Source: Datura wrightii (lineage: Eukaryota; Streptophyta; Magnoliopsida; Solanales; Solanaceae). Taken from it: DNA of 64,000 nt. Position numbers and translations under genes: made by a program. This document shows positions 1-12,168 of the stretch, in pieces. The notes under the pieces were generated by a model. That model ran no database searches. It saw only the letters and a list, made by a program, of their open reading frames with translations, and was not told the DNA's origin. The stretch's first letter is position 1; every line of letters starts with the position of its first letter. The stretch lies in the NCBI GenBank assembly GCA_035772735.1, contig JASDFA010000007.1:86823501-86887500 (forward strand), in the 5' to 3' direction.

Positions 1-657
1 GCCCAAGAATCCGCTAAGAAATGGTGAATATCGCCACTCATAGAGCTCTCAACAATGGTGGATTGATTTTTTCATGAGATAAGCTAAAAGGGAAGTAATC
101 TGCCTATAAAGCTATCGAGTTTTCGCTGCAGCAGACTCCGGATCGCCATAATGGATCTGCTACAACGGTCTCTGGCCGCTATAGCGGATTGCCTAGCACC
201 AGCCACAACTCAAACTTCAAATGGACCTCCAAAATTCATTCGGAGTGTCGTGAACACAAACCTTATATGTTTTCCAAGTGGAAACAACATTCTGGACTCA
301 ATGGAATCGATGAAAGGACCATCAGTGGTATTCTTGACAAGATGAACACCAAAACCAACACTTAAACCATATAAAAACAACTGCCCAAATTATCAAAATA
401 AGTCTAAAAGCCTTGGGACCCAAACTAAAGGTCCCACTAGCCTAAAATCCATGTTCTGCAACTAGTGGCGTTGACGGAATTCTCATCCGAGACCATTTAC
501 TAAGAATATTGGCCGAAGTCAACCATTTCAACTCCAGAAACTCCAAAACTAGGAAATCTTTCCAAAACTCGCCCGAACATGCAGTGTAGCAGCCATGGAG
601 AGGGTCGAAATGATAAAAATGCACAAATGTAAGAAAATGACCAAGTGGGTCATTACA
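1..657 (-). repeat. E1 3' LTR, start of U3 only (cut by window edge)
   Basis: This segment is a diverged copy of 7645-8336. On the minus strand it starts TGTAATGACCC at 657, preceded by a purine-rich stretch. A GC-rich inverted repeat around 130-195 (GCTACAACGG...CCGCTATAGC) is shared with 7770-7840. The rest of the LTR lies left of the window. Confidence 0.85.
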
Positions 658-689
658 ACATCCACTACTAAAAGAACTTTCGTCCTTGA

Positions 690-2290
690 AATTTAAAGAA
701 CAGGAAGTACTTGGAGACTAAAAAGGTGAGGATATGTAGTCCCCATGTCGAGCTCGGTCTTTCAAGTAGCCTCCTCAACTGGAAGATGCCTCCACTGAAC
801 CTTAACTAATGGAATCTCCTTCGACCTCAACTACCTAATCTTCCTATCTAAGATAGTTACGGGCTCCTCCTCAGAAGCCAAGGGCTCATCAAGCAGAACC
901 GAATCCCACTAAAGCATGTGAGACTTATCTGGAACATACCGCCTCAACATAGACATATGGAAAACAAGATGAACACCCGAAAGAGGTGGAGGTAAAGCTA
1001 ACTCATAAGATACCTCCCCAATACACTGTAGAATCTCAAATGAACCGATGTACCTAGGGCTAAGCTTGCCCTTCCTCTCGAACCTCATCACATCTTTCAT
1101 GGGCGACACACAAAGGAAAATTCCATCTCTAACCATAAACTCCAAGTCTCGAACCCTTCGATATGTATAGAGCTTTTGCCAACTCTGAGCTATAATGGAG
1201 TCTCTCCTAAATCACTTGAACTCTATCCATAGAGTCATGCAACAAGTTAGTGCCCCAAGGTGTAACCTCAAAAGCATCAAACCAACCCACTGGAAACCTA
1301 CATCTCCTACCATACAACGCCTTGAATGGTGCCATTTGAATACTCGAATGTTAGCTATTATTATACGCGAACTCTACCAAATCCAAGAAATGCTCCCACT
1401 GACCTCAAAAATCAATAACACTTGCTCGAAGCTTATCCTCTAGGACCTAAATAGTCGCTCAAACTGACCATCAGTCTGCGGATGAAAGGTTGTGCTAAGC
1501 TCAACTCGGGTACCCAACTCTCTCTGAATCGACCTACAAAAACACTATGTAAACTGAATACCACAGTTGGAGATGATAGAAAAGTCAGCCCATGTAGACA
1601 GACAATCTCCCAAATGTATATCTAAGCTAACCTATCTAAACTATATAAAGTCTAAATGGGCAGAGAGTGAGCGAACTTGGTCAATCTATCAGCAATGACC
1701 TATATAGCATCAAATCTCCGAAATATACCTGGAAAGCCTACCATGAAGTCCATAGTTATTCATTCCAATTTCCACTCAGGAATGGGTAGTCTCTGAGTCA
1801 ATCCACTTGGCCTTTGGTGCTTGCACTTCACCTACTTACAGGTCAAGCAGCTAGACACGAAATTCGAGAAATCCTATTTTACCCCACACCACTAGTAATG
1901 CTGCCTCTAGTCACGGTACATCTTAGCTACCCCCGAATTGATAGAATATCTAGAACACTGGGCCTTCTCCGTAATCTCCCTATCCAAATCTCCAACTCTA
2001 GGGACGGAGATACGACCCTGATTACTCAAAACACCCTTTAGATCTAATGTCACCTTCCTAGCCTCTCCGTTTAACACCTTATCTCGAATCATCCTCAAGT
2101 TCACATCCTCAAACACTATGCCTGAATCTGCTCTGACAACATAGATCTAGCCTCCACACAAGTAAGAATCCGCCCAGTTTAGAAAGATCAAGTCTAACCA
2201 ACTTGTTGGCTAAGGACTGGATGTCCAAAGCCAAAGATCACTCCTCTGCCACTAGGAACATCAAACTCCCCATATTGCCAATAGTTACCC
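690..2290 (-). pseudogene. E1 integrase with C-terminal domain (dead)
   Basis: Integrase joins the reverse-transcribed DNA to the host chromosome. Reading down the minus strand from 2290, the linker after RNase H is recognisable (SLANKLVRLDLSKLGG), then the N-terminal part (VLNGEARKVTLDLKGVL, SRYSINSGVAKMYRD). Near 1145-909 the C-terminal domain follows (VSPMKDVMRF, KLSPRYIGSFEIL, VFHMSMLRRYV). The frame is interrupted repeatedly and no complete domain survives. It lies just upstream of the 3' LTR, the normal Ty3 position. Clade assignment to Tekay/Del is by remembered family patterns. Confidence 0.8.
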
Positions 2291-3525
2291 GAACTGACCT
2301 TAAATCTTCACGAAATCACTATTTAGTCCTTTATAAGTTTGTGTTGACCCATTCCACCTTTCACTCATGAATGTTCCACCTTGCGTTGTCATTGTTGAAC
2401 TCAAAAGATGAAATCCACAAAATCACCAGCTCCGCACCAAGGATCTGTATATGTCGTCTTCTTTCTTTACAATTTTCAATTTATACTAATCAAACAATTT
2501 TAATAGAATTTTATGGAACTTGAGTATATCCATGTATCAAATATGTGAGCCTATTGTGCTTATCCTTAACTTATTTACTACTCTAAAATCATAAACCCAA
2601 GGCGAGGGGCCTCATACCCCATATATCTTAATAACAAATGGTTGAGAACAACACCTAGTTACGCCTTTAATAATCCCAAAAGTAACAATTATCACAAGTC
2701 ATGTGCCCTCTATATGAACAAGTTCTTCCAATTCATTCGTAACTGACATTTCAAACCTATTTATCTTACATATCGATACTCCCATATAGTCAACTACCAT
2801 AAATGTTGCCTCACCACAGAAAACATGATTTCTCATCCAAACAATATAGATAACCCCCTTCACTTGATCCAGCTTTAGCCCATTCTCCTAAGGAAGCCAT
2901 GTTACCATGCGCATTGGTACACCATAATTTATCTTCCGATTGATCTTATCATGTTAGTCATCCGAAATTTGAACAACACCAACTACCAAATTCAAATCAA
3001 CATGGATCTTACCATAACACTTAGCTGAAAATATCTATAGAATTTCTCCACTCAACAATTTACACCCAATATGATTAACACGTGATAATATAACCATAAT
3101 TTGAACAAGGCCTAAGTAATCATGTTGTTCTTCATTTAAGTCCTCTTTTCTAAAGATGCACCCCTAACCTTCCAAAGAGAAACAGATACCCCTATCCTCA
3201 TCTTCCATTAATTTTAGATTCCACTTCCAATCACTTTTACGCTTATAACTCAAAAATCCATCAAATCTACTCGGGAAGTGTTTGAAAATACCATAAATCT
3301 TTGCATAAAAGCTAAGCCCATTCATAAGAGAAGTAATAATAAACCAAAAATCTTGGGGTGTCTGAAAGTCTCCCTACCTTATTCAAATCTTTTAAACCAA
3401 AAACCTTTCAAAAATAGTCGCATCATAGATACAACTCATCACAAATTCTTCTCACTAAGAGTACCTAGAAACACCAAAATAATACCTCAAACCACCAATT
3501 CATTAGTTCAAATCAAAATACATGG
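2291..3525 (-). other. Unassigned 1.2 kb segment replacing the RT palm/RNase H part of E1
   Basis: E1 RT similarity stops near 3525, after HYDHYEFLSM, and pol similarity resumes near 2285 with NMGSLMFLVAEE. Roughly 800 bp of RT and RNase H are missing and 1.2 kb of other sequence sits in their place. On the minus strand, about 3390 to 2608 reads in one frame for about 260 codons with only about six stops, and gives protein-like text (FKHFPSRFDGFLSYK; NRFEMSVTNELEELV). I do not recognise the protein. The rest of the segment is AT-rich with nothing identifiable. It could be a captured gene fragment or part of another element. Confidence 0.5.
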
Positions 3526-4420
3526 ATAGGAACTCATAGTGGTCGTAATGAGTCCTAACGACAATTTTTGGAATGTCTGCAATCCTGATCCTCAACTGGT
3601 GATAGCCTGATCTCAAATATACATTAGAAAACACCGCAGCCCCCTGTAGCTACTCAAGCAAGTCATCAATGCACGTCATTAGATACTTGTTCTTAATGGT
3701 CACCTTATTCAGCTGCCTGTAGTTAATACACATATGCAAAGAGCCATCTTTCTTCTTCACAAATAGAATAGGAGCACTCCACGGAGATACGCTAGGCCTG
3801 ATAAACACTTTACCAAGGAGATCCTAAACTTGCTCCTTTAACTTCCTCAACTCAGCTGGTGTCATCTGATATAGAGAAATAGAAATGGGCTGAGTACATG
3901 GCTCAATGTTAATGCTAAAATCAATATCGTGATCAGGTGGAAGTCCAGGTAAATTAGTAGGACATACAAAAAAATACTTGCAAACTACAAGAACTTACTC
4001 AAGTGAAGCTGTGTCGGCACTAGTATCTTGAACATAAGCAAGATAAGCCAACCATCCCTTCCTAATCAATCGTCGTGCCCTAAAAAATGATATAACTCCC
4101 CTCGGCACATGACCATCAGTGCCCTTCCACACTATCGAAGGGATACCAGGCATATACAAGGTAACAGTCTTGGCAAAACAATCCAAGACCGCATGATAAG
4201 GGGATAACCAATCCATGCCCTAAATTACGTCAAATTCTACCATATCTAGGATAACAAGGTCTACCCAAGTGTCATACCCCAAGATAGTTACCACACAAGA
4301 CAGGTACACACGATCCACTACTAAAGAATCACCCATGTGAGTAGCCACATGCATAGGCACAGGTAATGGCTCACAAGATAACTCCCGAAGAGTAGCAAAG
4401 TAAGTAGACACATAAGAAAA
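3526..4420 (-). pseudogene. E1 protease and N-terminal reverse transcriptase (dead, truncated)
   Basis: Minus-strand text runs from the protease C-terminus (PMHVATHMGDSLVVDRVYLS, TWVDLVILDMVEFDVI, then MDWLSPYHAVLDCFAKTVTL) through the Tekay linker (PRGVISFFRARRLIRKG) into RT (SVSPWSAPILFVKKKDGSL, YRQLNKVTIKNKYL, YLRSGYHQLRI, HYDHYEFLSM). It stops before the catalytic YXDD block, which was lost where the unassigned segment begins. Protease normally cuts the Gag-Pol chain and RT copies the element RNA; neither can work here. There are several stops and shifts. Confidence 0.85.
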
Positions 4421-5345
4421 TATATACCTCGAATCAAATAGTGTAGAAGTTGACTAATGAAAAAGCAGAGATCGTACCTGTAGTGACATCATCTAAAGCC
4501 TCAGCCTCTGGCCTACCCAGAAAAGCATACATATGGTCACGACCACTTGACCTATCTGGCCAAGAAGCACCTCTAGCACACTGGAGACCACCCCTACTAC
4601 CCTACACACCACTCTGGCTAGTGGCGCTGGAGCCCTGGGGCCTGAACTAGCTGTCTTTGTCGCTTGCGATGTGTGAGTCTGGACACACTTTAGAAAAAAT
4701 TTCCTAATTTACCACACCCATAGCATCCTCTAGCTGAACGTGGCTGATGAGAAGATCATGTTGCACCAGGCAGGCCACCACAACTTGAATACCTGAAACG
4801 CAGGCCTCGCGAAGTCTGACCTAAACTCTGGCTGCCCTGTGTAGTCCATAGTGCTTCCTGAATGGGATTTCTAGGTTGAAAGTGCTAAGGGTAACCTCTA
4901 CCAGGAAAACCTCCACCTCAGGACTAAGAACCACTAAAAACATCCTAACGGTGGGTCCTCTTGTCTCCGCCTCCATAGGCGTTGCAACGCATCCCCTCGT
5001 TAGCCCACGCCTCATCTCTAACTCGTGAACCATTCGGAGTGCCAAGAAAAAGCCCCTACCTATGAAATGCCCTCCAGAAAACAAGATCCTAACCATTTGT
5101 ATCCTAAAGAACTGGTGTGGCTACGGATCCTACTAGAGGCTAGGTTGGTCCCATCCCTCTGGCTGATGCTATAAATCCTCAATCTCAATCTCTGGCTCAG
5201 GTGATGGTGCCCCTAGCCTAGCCTCGAGCTGGTGCCACAACTTGTGCCTAGCCTCTTCCTCTACTTCTACCTCTACCTTGACCCCTAGCTGCGGCCCTGA
5301 CTATAGGTGGGGGAGCCTTGTCCTTGCCCCCTGAAGATATCATTC
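4421..5345 (-). pseudogene. E1 gag remnant
   Basis: Position and content fit the nucleocapsid precursor. A start-like minus-strand ATG near 5340 opens into an Arg/Gly-rich stretch (GQGRGRSRGRG) typical of Tekay-type Gag N-termini. A zinc-knuckle remnant near 4727-4680 reads CYGCGKLGNFF, in which the zinc-binding His is Asn and the last Cys is lost. Many stops and frame changes break it. There is no independent start or promoter apart from the LTR to its right. Confidence 0.65.
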
Positions 5346-5541
5346 GAACCATTTGGGATAGAATGAAACAAATGAAGCTTTAGAAGTTGAAGAGTCCAAA
5401 ACACATGATAAGAAATTGAAAGGTTGAATTTTCCACGAATGCCCTATATCCTCCCGACGATAGGATACATATATCATTGTACCGGTCCGGGAGACTCTAC
5501 TAGGACTTGCTCTTGTACTAGTAAGAACGGTGAACCTAAAA

Positions 5542-5552
5542 CTCTAATACCA
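5542..5552 (-). other. E1 primer binding site (initiator-Met tRNA type)
   Basis: Minus-strand TGGTATTAGAG, one change from the usual TGGTATCAGAG complementary to the tRNA-iMet 3' end. It lies 8 nt inside the inferred end of the 5' LTR. Confidence 0.75.
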
Positions 5553-6267
5553 TACTTTCATGACCCATGATAGGGCCATGATGGCACCTACTAAAACCCC
5601 CAGTAGGTAAGCCAAAATCCCAAATTGAGTACTGAAAGTAAAGACCAACTTAATAACATGGAAGCAGAAACAAGAAAAGGTCTGCCAAGTATAGATGTAT
5701 ACATAACAGGTACAAAATATACAACATGGGCCCTAAGAAAACAAAAAAAGACTATATGCATAAGATACCAACCCCGGACTTGGTATCACCAGTACAAGAG
5801 CCTCTAAAAGTATGAGAATAAGGCTATACAAAAGAAATACAATTTCCTGAAAGATACAAAATATAAAAATGAGATACAATATGGAAAGTAGTAAATCTCC
5901 AAACATCAAGAGCTCACCATGATCTGAGTCAGCAAAAGAACCCACGAACGAGTAAACAATCAATGAGGATGACTCGTATTGGGAGCTGCATTAGAAAAAA
6001 TGTAGAAGTGTAGTATGAGTACCAAAACGCAGGGTACTCAGTAGGCATCATAGTCCGACTGAGCTTAGAAGATAATATATAATATAAAAGACATGAAAGG
6101 AACTATTTATAAAAACTAACCTGGATATCGCAACAGATCAAGGATTACGTGAAACTAACAGTAATACACAAATGCAAATATATACATTCATGTAACAAAA
6201 GTGATGCGGTGTAGTATGGGATGATGCAATGGAATATGTTGCCAATACAGAAAGAAGCAAAACTCAG

Positions 6268-6479
6268 CAATGACCTTGGCCGTCCGGCATTTAACCTCTG
6301 ACATATTAACAATGAAACCCGGCAAAGATCTCGGGCTACCCAACATCTCACCTCAGATGTAATAACAATAAAACACAGGCAAAGACCTCGGGCTGCCTGG
6401 CATCTCATCTCGGATGTAATAGTCATGAAACCCGAAAAAGACCTTGGACCACCCGGTATCTCTCCTCGGACATAATAGA
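6268..6479 (-). repeat. Tandem repeat, about 57 bp x 4
   Basis: Four diverged units share the core GACCTCGGGC..CCGGCATCTC and then GATGTAATA..AATGAAACCCG. Units begin near 6268, 6323, 6380 and 6436. It lies in the middle of the E1 LTR. Confidence 0.8.
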
Positions 6480-6689
6480 AAAAGTAAAGTGTAACTAGTC
6501 CGGCATCTTACCTCAGACTGAATTTACAAGTGGTACAAATTTTATATAAAATAAAAAATTAGTAAAATAATAGTACACTGCCCCAGAGCTTCAATCACTA
6601 AAAGATGAGACATTTTTAGTTTGAAAGTCAAACATCAGTATTTTTTCTTCAATCATATTTCAATCCACGTGTATGTATATGTGGATGTA

Positions 6690-6735
6690 TGTGTGCTAAT
6701 TCAAGTGTGTGTGCATGTGTGTGTATATATATATA
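6690..6735. repeat. GT/TA microsatellite
   Basis: Alternating GTGTGT and TATATA runs interrupted by a few bases, inside the E1 LTR. Confidence 0.8.
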
Positions 6736-8386
6736 AGAATATGATTCCATATCAAATAGGATAAATCACCCTCCATACGACAATCATGCTAACCTGGAGT
6801 CCATCCACTCCAAATCCACAAACTCAGGCCTACAATCTCATAATAGAGGGAAAAAGGAAAAGTAAAGCGATAACAAGTCCAATAAATTGATAACAACCCA
6901 AAAATCTCAAAAAGAACACCTCTTATCTAATTCTACTATGAAAACCGCCCCTAACATAGCCGGAGGATTCCAAACATATTTGAAATATAACAACTAACAA
7001 CCTAAACTAATTTGCATGACCCCTGCAGATTTCACCCTATGTATACTCGAAGCCACTACCCTAGCGGTCATGCCAATGCTTATAAGGGAATACTATTCTA
7101 AAATCCTTGAAATTTGGCCAATAACTCAAAATCATTACAACCTAATTCTAACTACCAAATCAACCTAATATCATGAAACTTATAAAATAAACTACCAAAC
7201 TGAGCAGAGTCCAAAGAAAGAAAACCATAACCTACCTCACTACTGCACGTCAACCCATGAATTGTCACTCGGAAGCTTTCCCCTTTTGCAATGCGTCGAA
7301 TCACTGCAACGCTATCACAAACATGATCTACTCATCAAAATGAGGCTAACGATACCCATATTGGCATATTTAATTTGGGATAAAAATTGATTCAAAAATT
7401 GACCCTCGGGGCCCATTAATAAAAATTAAAACAAATTCTAGCATTGTGTTCCTCGAAGGTTCAGGAATCATACCCGAAATTTTGGCCAAAAATAGAGCTC
7501 CTTTCAGGGCTCAAATCAGACCGGAATCTTCAAGATCACAAAAGAAAAATTCTAGGGATTTGAAGCTCAAATATGAGGATTAAACACGAAAATGAAGCTA
7601 TAATCAATTATAGAACAAAGAAGGGAAGATAATTTACCTATTTGCCCAAGAATCCGCTAAGAAATGGTGGAAATCGCCACTAATAGACCTCTCAATAATA
7701 GTGGGTTGAGTTTTGCATGATATGAGCTGAAAGGAAAGTGATCTTCCTATAAATCTGCCGATTTTTTGCTACAGCAGACTCTGGATTGCCATGACAGATC
7801 CGCTACAGCGGTCTCTAGCCGCTATAGCACATTGCCTGGCATCAGCCACAACTCAAACTTCAAACGGATCCCCAGAATTCATTCGAAGTACTGTGAATGC
7901 AAACATTATATGTTTTCCAAGTGGAAACCACATTATGGACTTAATGGAATCAACAAAACAACCATCAAAGGTCGTTTTGACAAGATGAACACCCAAATTA
8001 ACACTTAAACCATATAAAAACAACCGCCCAAATGCCCAAAATAAGTTCGAAGGACTTGGGACCCGAACTAAAGGTACCACTAGCCTAGAATCCACGTTCT
8101 GAAGCTAGTGGAACTGATATAATTCTCATCTGAGACCATTTACTAAGAATGTTGACTGAAGTCAACCATTTCGACTGTAAAACTCCAAAACTAGGAAATC
8201 TTTCTGAAACTCATCTGAACTCTTTGGGAACCATGATACCCACCCTCGCAAGTTACAAAAGCATTGTAGAAGCCACGAGGAGGGTCGAAACAATAAAGAT
8301 GCACAAAAGTAAGGAAATGACCAAGAGGGTTATACAAGTTCCTTTCCTCAGCCTTTCAATATGTTTACCTCACATTTGAGGAAGAA

Positions 8387-8409
8387 TGTTTCCAAGGGGG
8401 GGGAGATAT
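8387..8409 (+). other. E2 polypurine tract next to its 3' LTR
   Basis: TTTCCAAGGGGGGGGGAGAT lies directly before TGTAATACCC. Plus-strand DNA synthesis of Ty3 elements starts from such a tract. Confidence 0.8.
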
Positions 8410-9616
8410 TGTAATACCCTAAAAGTCTCTTAGATCAAACCTATTTTTGAAGTGGATAAAGTAGGAAGAATGTCTACACCAGGTCACAAGATGACTTATC
8501 AGGTGACTTGTTAGGTCACTTGACGGATCATCCCGTGACCTATGAAATGGTGGCCTGCTGGAGGAGAGTCATTGTTAGGGGGTCATGACAGGTGGTGTAA
8601 TAAGACATTGGTACTCCCCACGAGTCGTGGGTTGACCCGTTGGTTGGGAAAGGTGGAAAATTATGTTGAAATACAGTAATCATGATGAATGAAGGGATGA
8701 GTCGTGGTGTTACTTCACGACTCATCTAGTGAGCTATGGTCAGGATGAAAAGAAGGAGTATGAATTTCTAGTGGTGGCAACGGGGCAGGGGATGACCCAT
8801 CAGGCCACCTCACGATTCGTCCAGTCCCTCGTTGGGACTAGCAGTCTCACTTTTCCTACGATATCAATAAGGGTATTTTTGTAATTCCTAAGCTCCTAAG
8901 CCCTAAATTATATCATTTTAAGCTCTGATAGAGGTGTTTTAAAGGGGTTAAACCTATTCTAAGTCATTCCCCTTCCATGCACACAAGGTTATAATCCTTC
9001 CTTTGAAGATCAAGCTTAGAATTATTTAATTTCCATCTCACAATCTCTTGGGCTTCCAAAGACAAGTGTTGATTCAGCTCACCCAGGTATGTAGGGCTAT
9101 GAATGCGAGTTTCTTTCACTTTCATCGTCAAAATTCTCCTCAGTTTCATGAATTCAAGTCTTAGATCAAGTTCATGATCTTTTGGGGTTTTAACGCAATT
9201 TTATGAAATTCTCTATGATTTATTTATGAGCCAATTCCTTTCATGTTTCAAAGTATATTTTAAGATTCATGGGAGGATTTTATACCTATTTTAATTGTAA
9301 ATTTATGATTTTAAGTTTTAAAAAATTATGTCCAATTATGCAAGTTCATGAGAAGTTAAATCTATGATTTATAATTTCAAGTATGATGAGATATCTATAA
9401 TGATTAAAATGTCTACAAATTACCATGTATGAGTTCATGATTTTACTTATGAAGTCTATCTGAAGTATGAATGATTTTACAGTTTGGGCAAGCCCACAAA
9501 AGTTAAGAATGTTTTCATGATTCAGTTTAGTTTTATAATATCAGCTTACTATATGGTTTGGAGTGATACTCCCTATTTTTAGCTTATGGTATGTTCGGAG
9601 CTAGGACTCCCCATAT

Positions 9617-10734
9617 TTAGATTTTAAATTATGCATGTAATTACATTATTAGCTTCGTTGAAACATGATGATTTCAGCTTTATTGAAAAACGAGGTAGAG
9701 CACCTTGCATGCTTTTGGAGTAGTTTCTAGTACCAAGTAGGCTAAGAGTTCATGTAAACCCTGGGTCTCAGAACTACGTGCCAATGTAGGTTTATATATT
9801 TACATTGGGACGTCCCTTGTGAACTTTCTCTGCCCCCAATGGACCGTCAGCTTGATATCAATATCTAGGGGTGTTCACGGTTTGGTGAAAAACCAAATCA
9901 AACTGATTTTGAAAAAATCGACATTTGGTTTGGATTGGTTTTAAATTTTAAAAACTGGAGATATTTTGTTTGGTTTTGGTTTTACTAAAAAAAATTGAAG
10001 AAATAACCAAACCGAACCGATAAATTTTATACGTAAATTTTATAATATTTGAATATATGTTAGTAGTTTTCTAATAAATAATTATAAATATTTTATATTT
10101 TTTTAAACATTAATTTGGTTTTAGTATACTTTATTTCACATGCATTATGACACTTTTAATTATGTAATTACATAATTAGATTTCAAATGATGCATGTGAT
10201 TACATTATCAGCTTCGTTAAAAATGATGATTTCAGCTTCGTTGAAAAATGATGTAGAGTACCTTGCATGCTTTTGGGAGTAGTGTCTAGTACCGAGTAGG
10301 CTAAGGGTTCATGTAAACCCTGGGTCTCAGAACTACGTACCAATGGAGGTTTATATATTTACATTGGGACGTCCCTTGTGAGCTTTCTCTGCCCCCAATG
10401 GGCCTTCAACTTGATATCGATATCTAGGAGTATTCACGATTTGGTGAAAAATCAAACCACACCGCAAACCAAACCAAATCGATTAAAAAACTGACATTTG
10501 GTTTGGATTGGTTTGGTTTGGTTTGAAATTTTAAAAACCGGTGATATTTGATTTGGTTTTGGTTTTACTAAAAAAAATCAAAGAAATAACCAAACTGAAT
10601 CGATAAATTTTATACGTAAATTTTATAATTATTTGAATATATGTTAGTAGTTTTTTTTATAAATAATTATAAATATTTTATATCTTTTAAACATTAATTT
10701 GGTTTTAGTATACTTTATTTTACATGCATTACAA
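9617..10734 (+). repeat. Direct tandem duplication, about 559 bp x 2
   Basis: 9617-10175 and 10176-10734 are copies at about 90 percent identity by eye. Each contains about 250 bp of E2 LTR followed by the left end of the hAT-like element. The duplication therefore spans the insertion junction and postdates the insertion. Confidence 0.85.
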
Positions 10735-11306
10735 CACTTTTAAATTCTATTACTTAAAAAATATGTCCAAACTCAGTACTCTAAGTCTAATTGTTTATAT
10801 GTGGTGTGACATATTGCAGATTTTTTTATTTTCTTTTGCTAAGACATCCGTCTACTCTTCAATCGTTTTCCTCTTTGATTTTTGAAGGGTTGACCATTCT
10901 ATATAAAGTTGTATATTGTTTTTTTGTGGATATTAGACACGTGAAGTGGAAAACCCTCTACATCTATGCAACTTAAACATGCTAAAACTTTGGAATAGTG
11001 TAGAAAAATAATAGAAGATTCAGATACATTCATCTCATAATAGTAGAGAGAATTTTATTGGTTCCTAATGTTTACTTGAAATAATTATCTCATATCTTTG
11101 TTGTTTTACTATTATTAATTTATCATTAGCTAGTTATAAATCGAAAAATCGAACTAAACTGAACCAAACCAACAAGAACCTAACCGATGGCTATTTATTT
11201 TATTTTATTTTATTTGGTTTGGTTTTAGAAATTTAAAAATCGACTAAATTAGTTTGGTTTTGATTTTAATCAAAAATCGACCCAAACCGAACCATGAACA
11301 CCCCTA
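10425..11306. mobile_element. hAT-like non-autonomous DNA transposon (882 bp)
   Basis: Left end TAGGAGTATTCACG and right end CATGAACACCCCTA are inverted repeats rich in AACCAAACC/GGTTTGG. The 8-bp flanks TCGATATC (10417-10424 and 11307-11314) are identical, as expected for hAT. A second left end at 9866, with flank TCAATATC, comes from the duplication. The interior has no transposase; the small frames in it are chance. The superfamily call rests on TSD length and end sequence. Confidence 0.7.
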
Positions 11307-12168
11307 TCGATATCATGGTAACATCCTTAGCCCTGGAAAGGTTTCGGATGGCTCTGCTCACATGAGTAAGATAGTTGGGGCATCACTTAAGCTCTATCAT
11401 GATAGTGTCTGTTATGATGAATCTCCCATTGTTCATCATGATGTCACTTATGCATATTTATGACTTATGATGTTATGTTTTTAGCAGGTTTAACCGAATG
11501 ATCAGTTTGTAAGATTTTACTAACAATTTTAGTTATGGCAAGCCATATGATTCTATTTTTAGATTTAGGCCATTCTATTTAGATATGAGATTCAGTTTAT
11601 GACTATACATGTTTTCAGATATTAGCATGCAGTCCTTATTCTCATGATCTTATGATTTATGTTTATGTGCATAATTTTAGTTTATACATACTCAACCTAT
11701 TCTACTTACCTTGCATAATTACTACATTTCAAGTACTGACTGCATACTCTATGATGTATTTTTACATGATATAGGTTCAGATGATTAGACTCAGTTCTAC
11801 CGTTAGCCAATCCCCATAGCTTAGTTCAGTCTCTCTTGTTGGTGAGTCCTCATTCTTTGAGGACCTTCAGTTGGTTGAGTTATGTTATTCTCACTTCTCA
11901 GATTTTAGTAAGCTAGTTGGGATGTTGTCCCATCAGCTCTTCAGTTATGTTAGAGGCTTATTAGACAATATGTAGAATTTCAACTTTGTCAGTTTGACTC
12001 TATATGGTTGATATGTATTCAGACTTCCACTTATTCATGTTTTTTGGTTATCAACTTTCGCTTGAAGTATGCATTGTAGTTATCATGTTCATGCCATGGG
12101 TTGACTTGGAGTCATTCGTGGTTCTAGGTCCCCTGTCTTGATTCGGTGTCTCAGCTCAGATCGTGACA

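Larger units (their letters stand above)
1..8336 (-). mobile_element. E1: degenerate Ty3/gypsy Tekay(Del)-type retrotransposon, left end outside the window
   Basis: Reading on the minus strand, a 5' LTR (8336 to 5561), a Met-type primer site, gag, protease, the front half of RT, integrase and the start of the 3' LTR follow in the usual Ty3 order. Bases 1-657 match 7645-8336, which identifies the two LTRs. The proteins match the Tekay/Del clade by eye, for example MDWLSPYHAVLDC after the protease and EDVNLRMIRDKVL at the start of integrase. All frames carry many stops. It lies in the internal 3' tail of E2, because E2-type sequence resumes right after 8336. Confidence 0.85.
5561..8336 (-). repeat. 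E1 5' LTR, about 2.8 kb
   Basis: U3 starts at 8336 with TGTATAACCC (TGTAATGACCC in the left copy). The far end is placed next to the primer site at 5561. It holds a four-copy 57-bp tandem repeat, a GT/TA microsatellite and a GC-rich inverted repeat near 7770-7840. LTRs this long are usual for Tekay-type elements. The inner boundary is uncertain by about 10 bp. Confidence 0.8.
8337..12168 (+). mobile_element. E2: 3' end of a Tekay-type Ty3 retrotransposon
   Basis: It contains only the last internal bases, the polypurine tract and one LTR; coding sequence would lie left of the window beyond E1. E1 has inserted into its internal tail. The LTR carries a hAT-like insertion and a local duplication. 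It ends at CGTGACA (12168). Confidence 0.8.
8410..12168 (+). repeat. E2 3' LTR (about 2.3 kb without inserts)
   Basis: It starts TGTAATACCCTAAAAG and ends CGTGACA. The first 450 bp are rich in short GC-rich inverted words (GGATGAGTCGTGG...CACGACTCATC around 8694-8725). A stretch near 9700-9845 (GTACCAAGTAGGCTAAG, TGCCCCCAATGG) recurs at 10260-10405 through the local duplication, and a related version occurs near 12460-12620 in another LTR. No other gene content was seen. Confidence 0.8.

Noticed and set aside
8540..8725. 61-codon minus-strand frame over the inverted words of the E2 LTR
   Set aside because: Chance frame in an inverted-repeat region; no supporting domain or start context.
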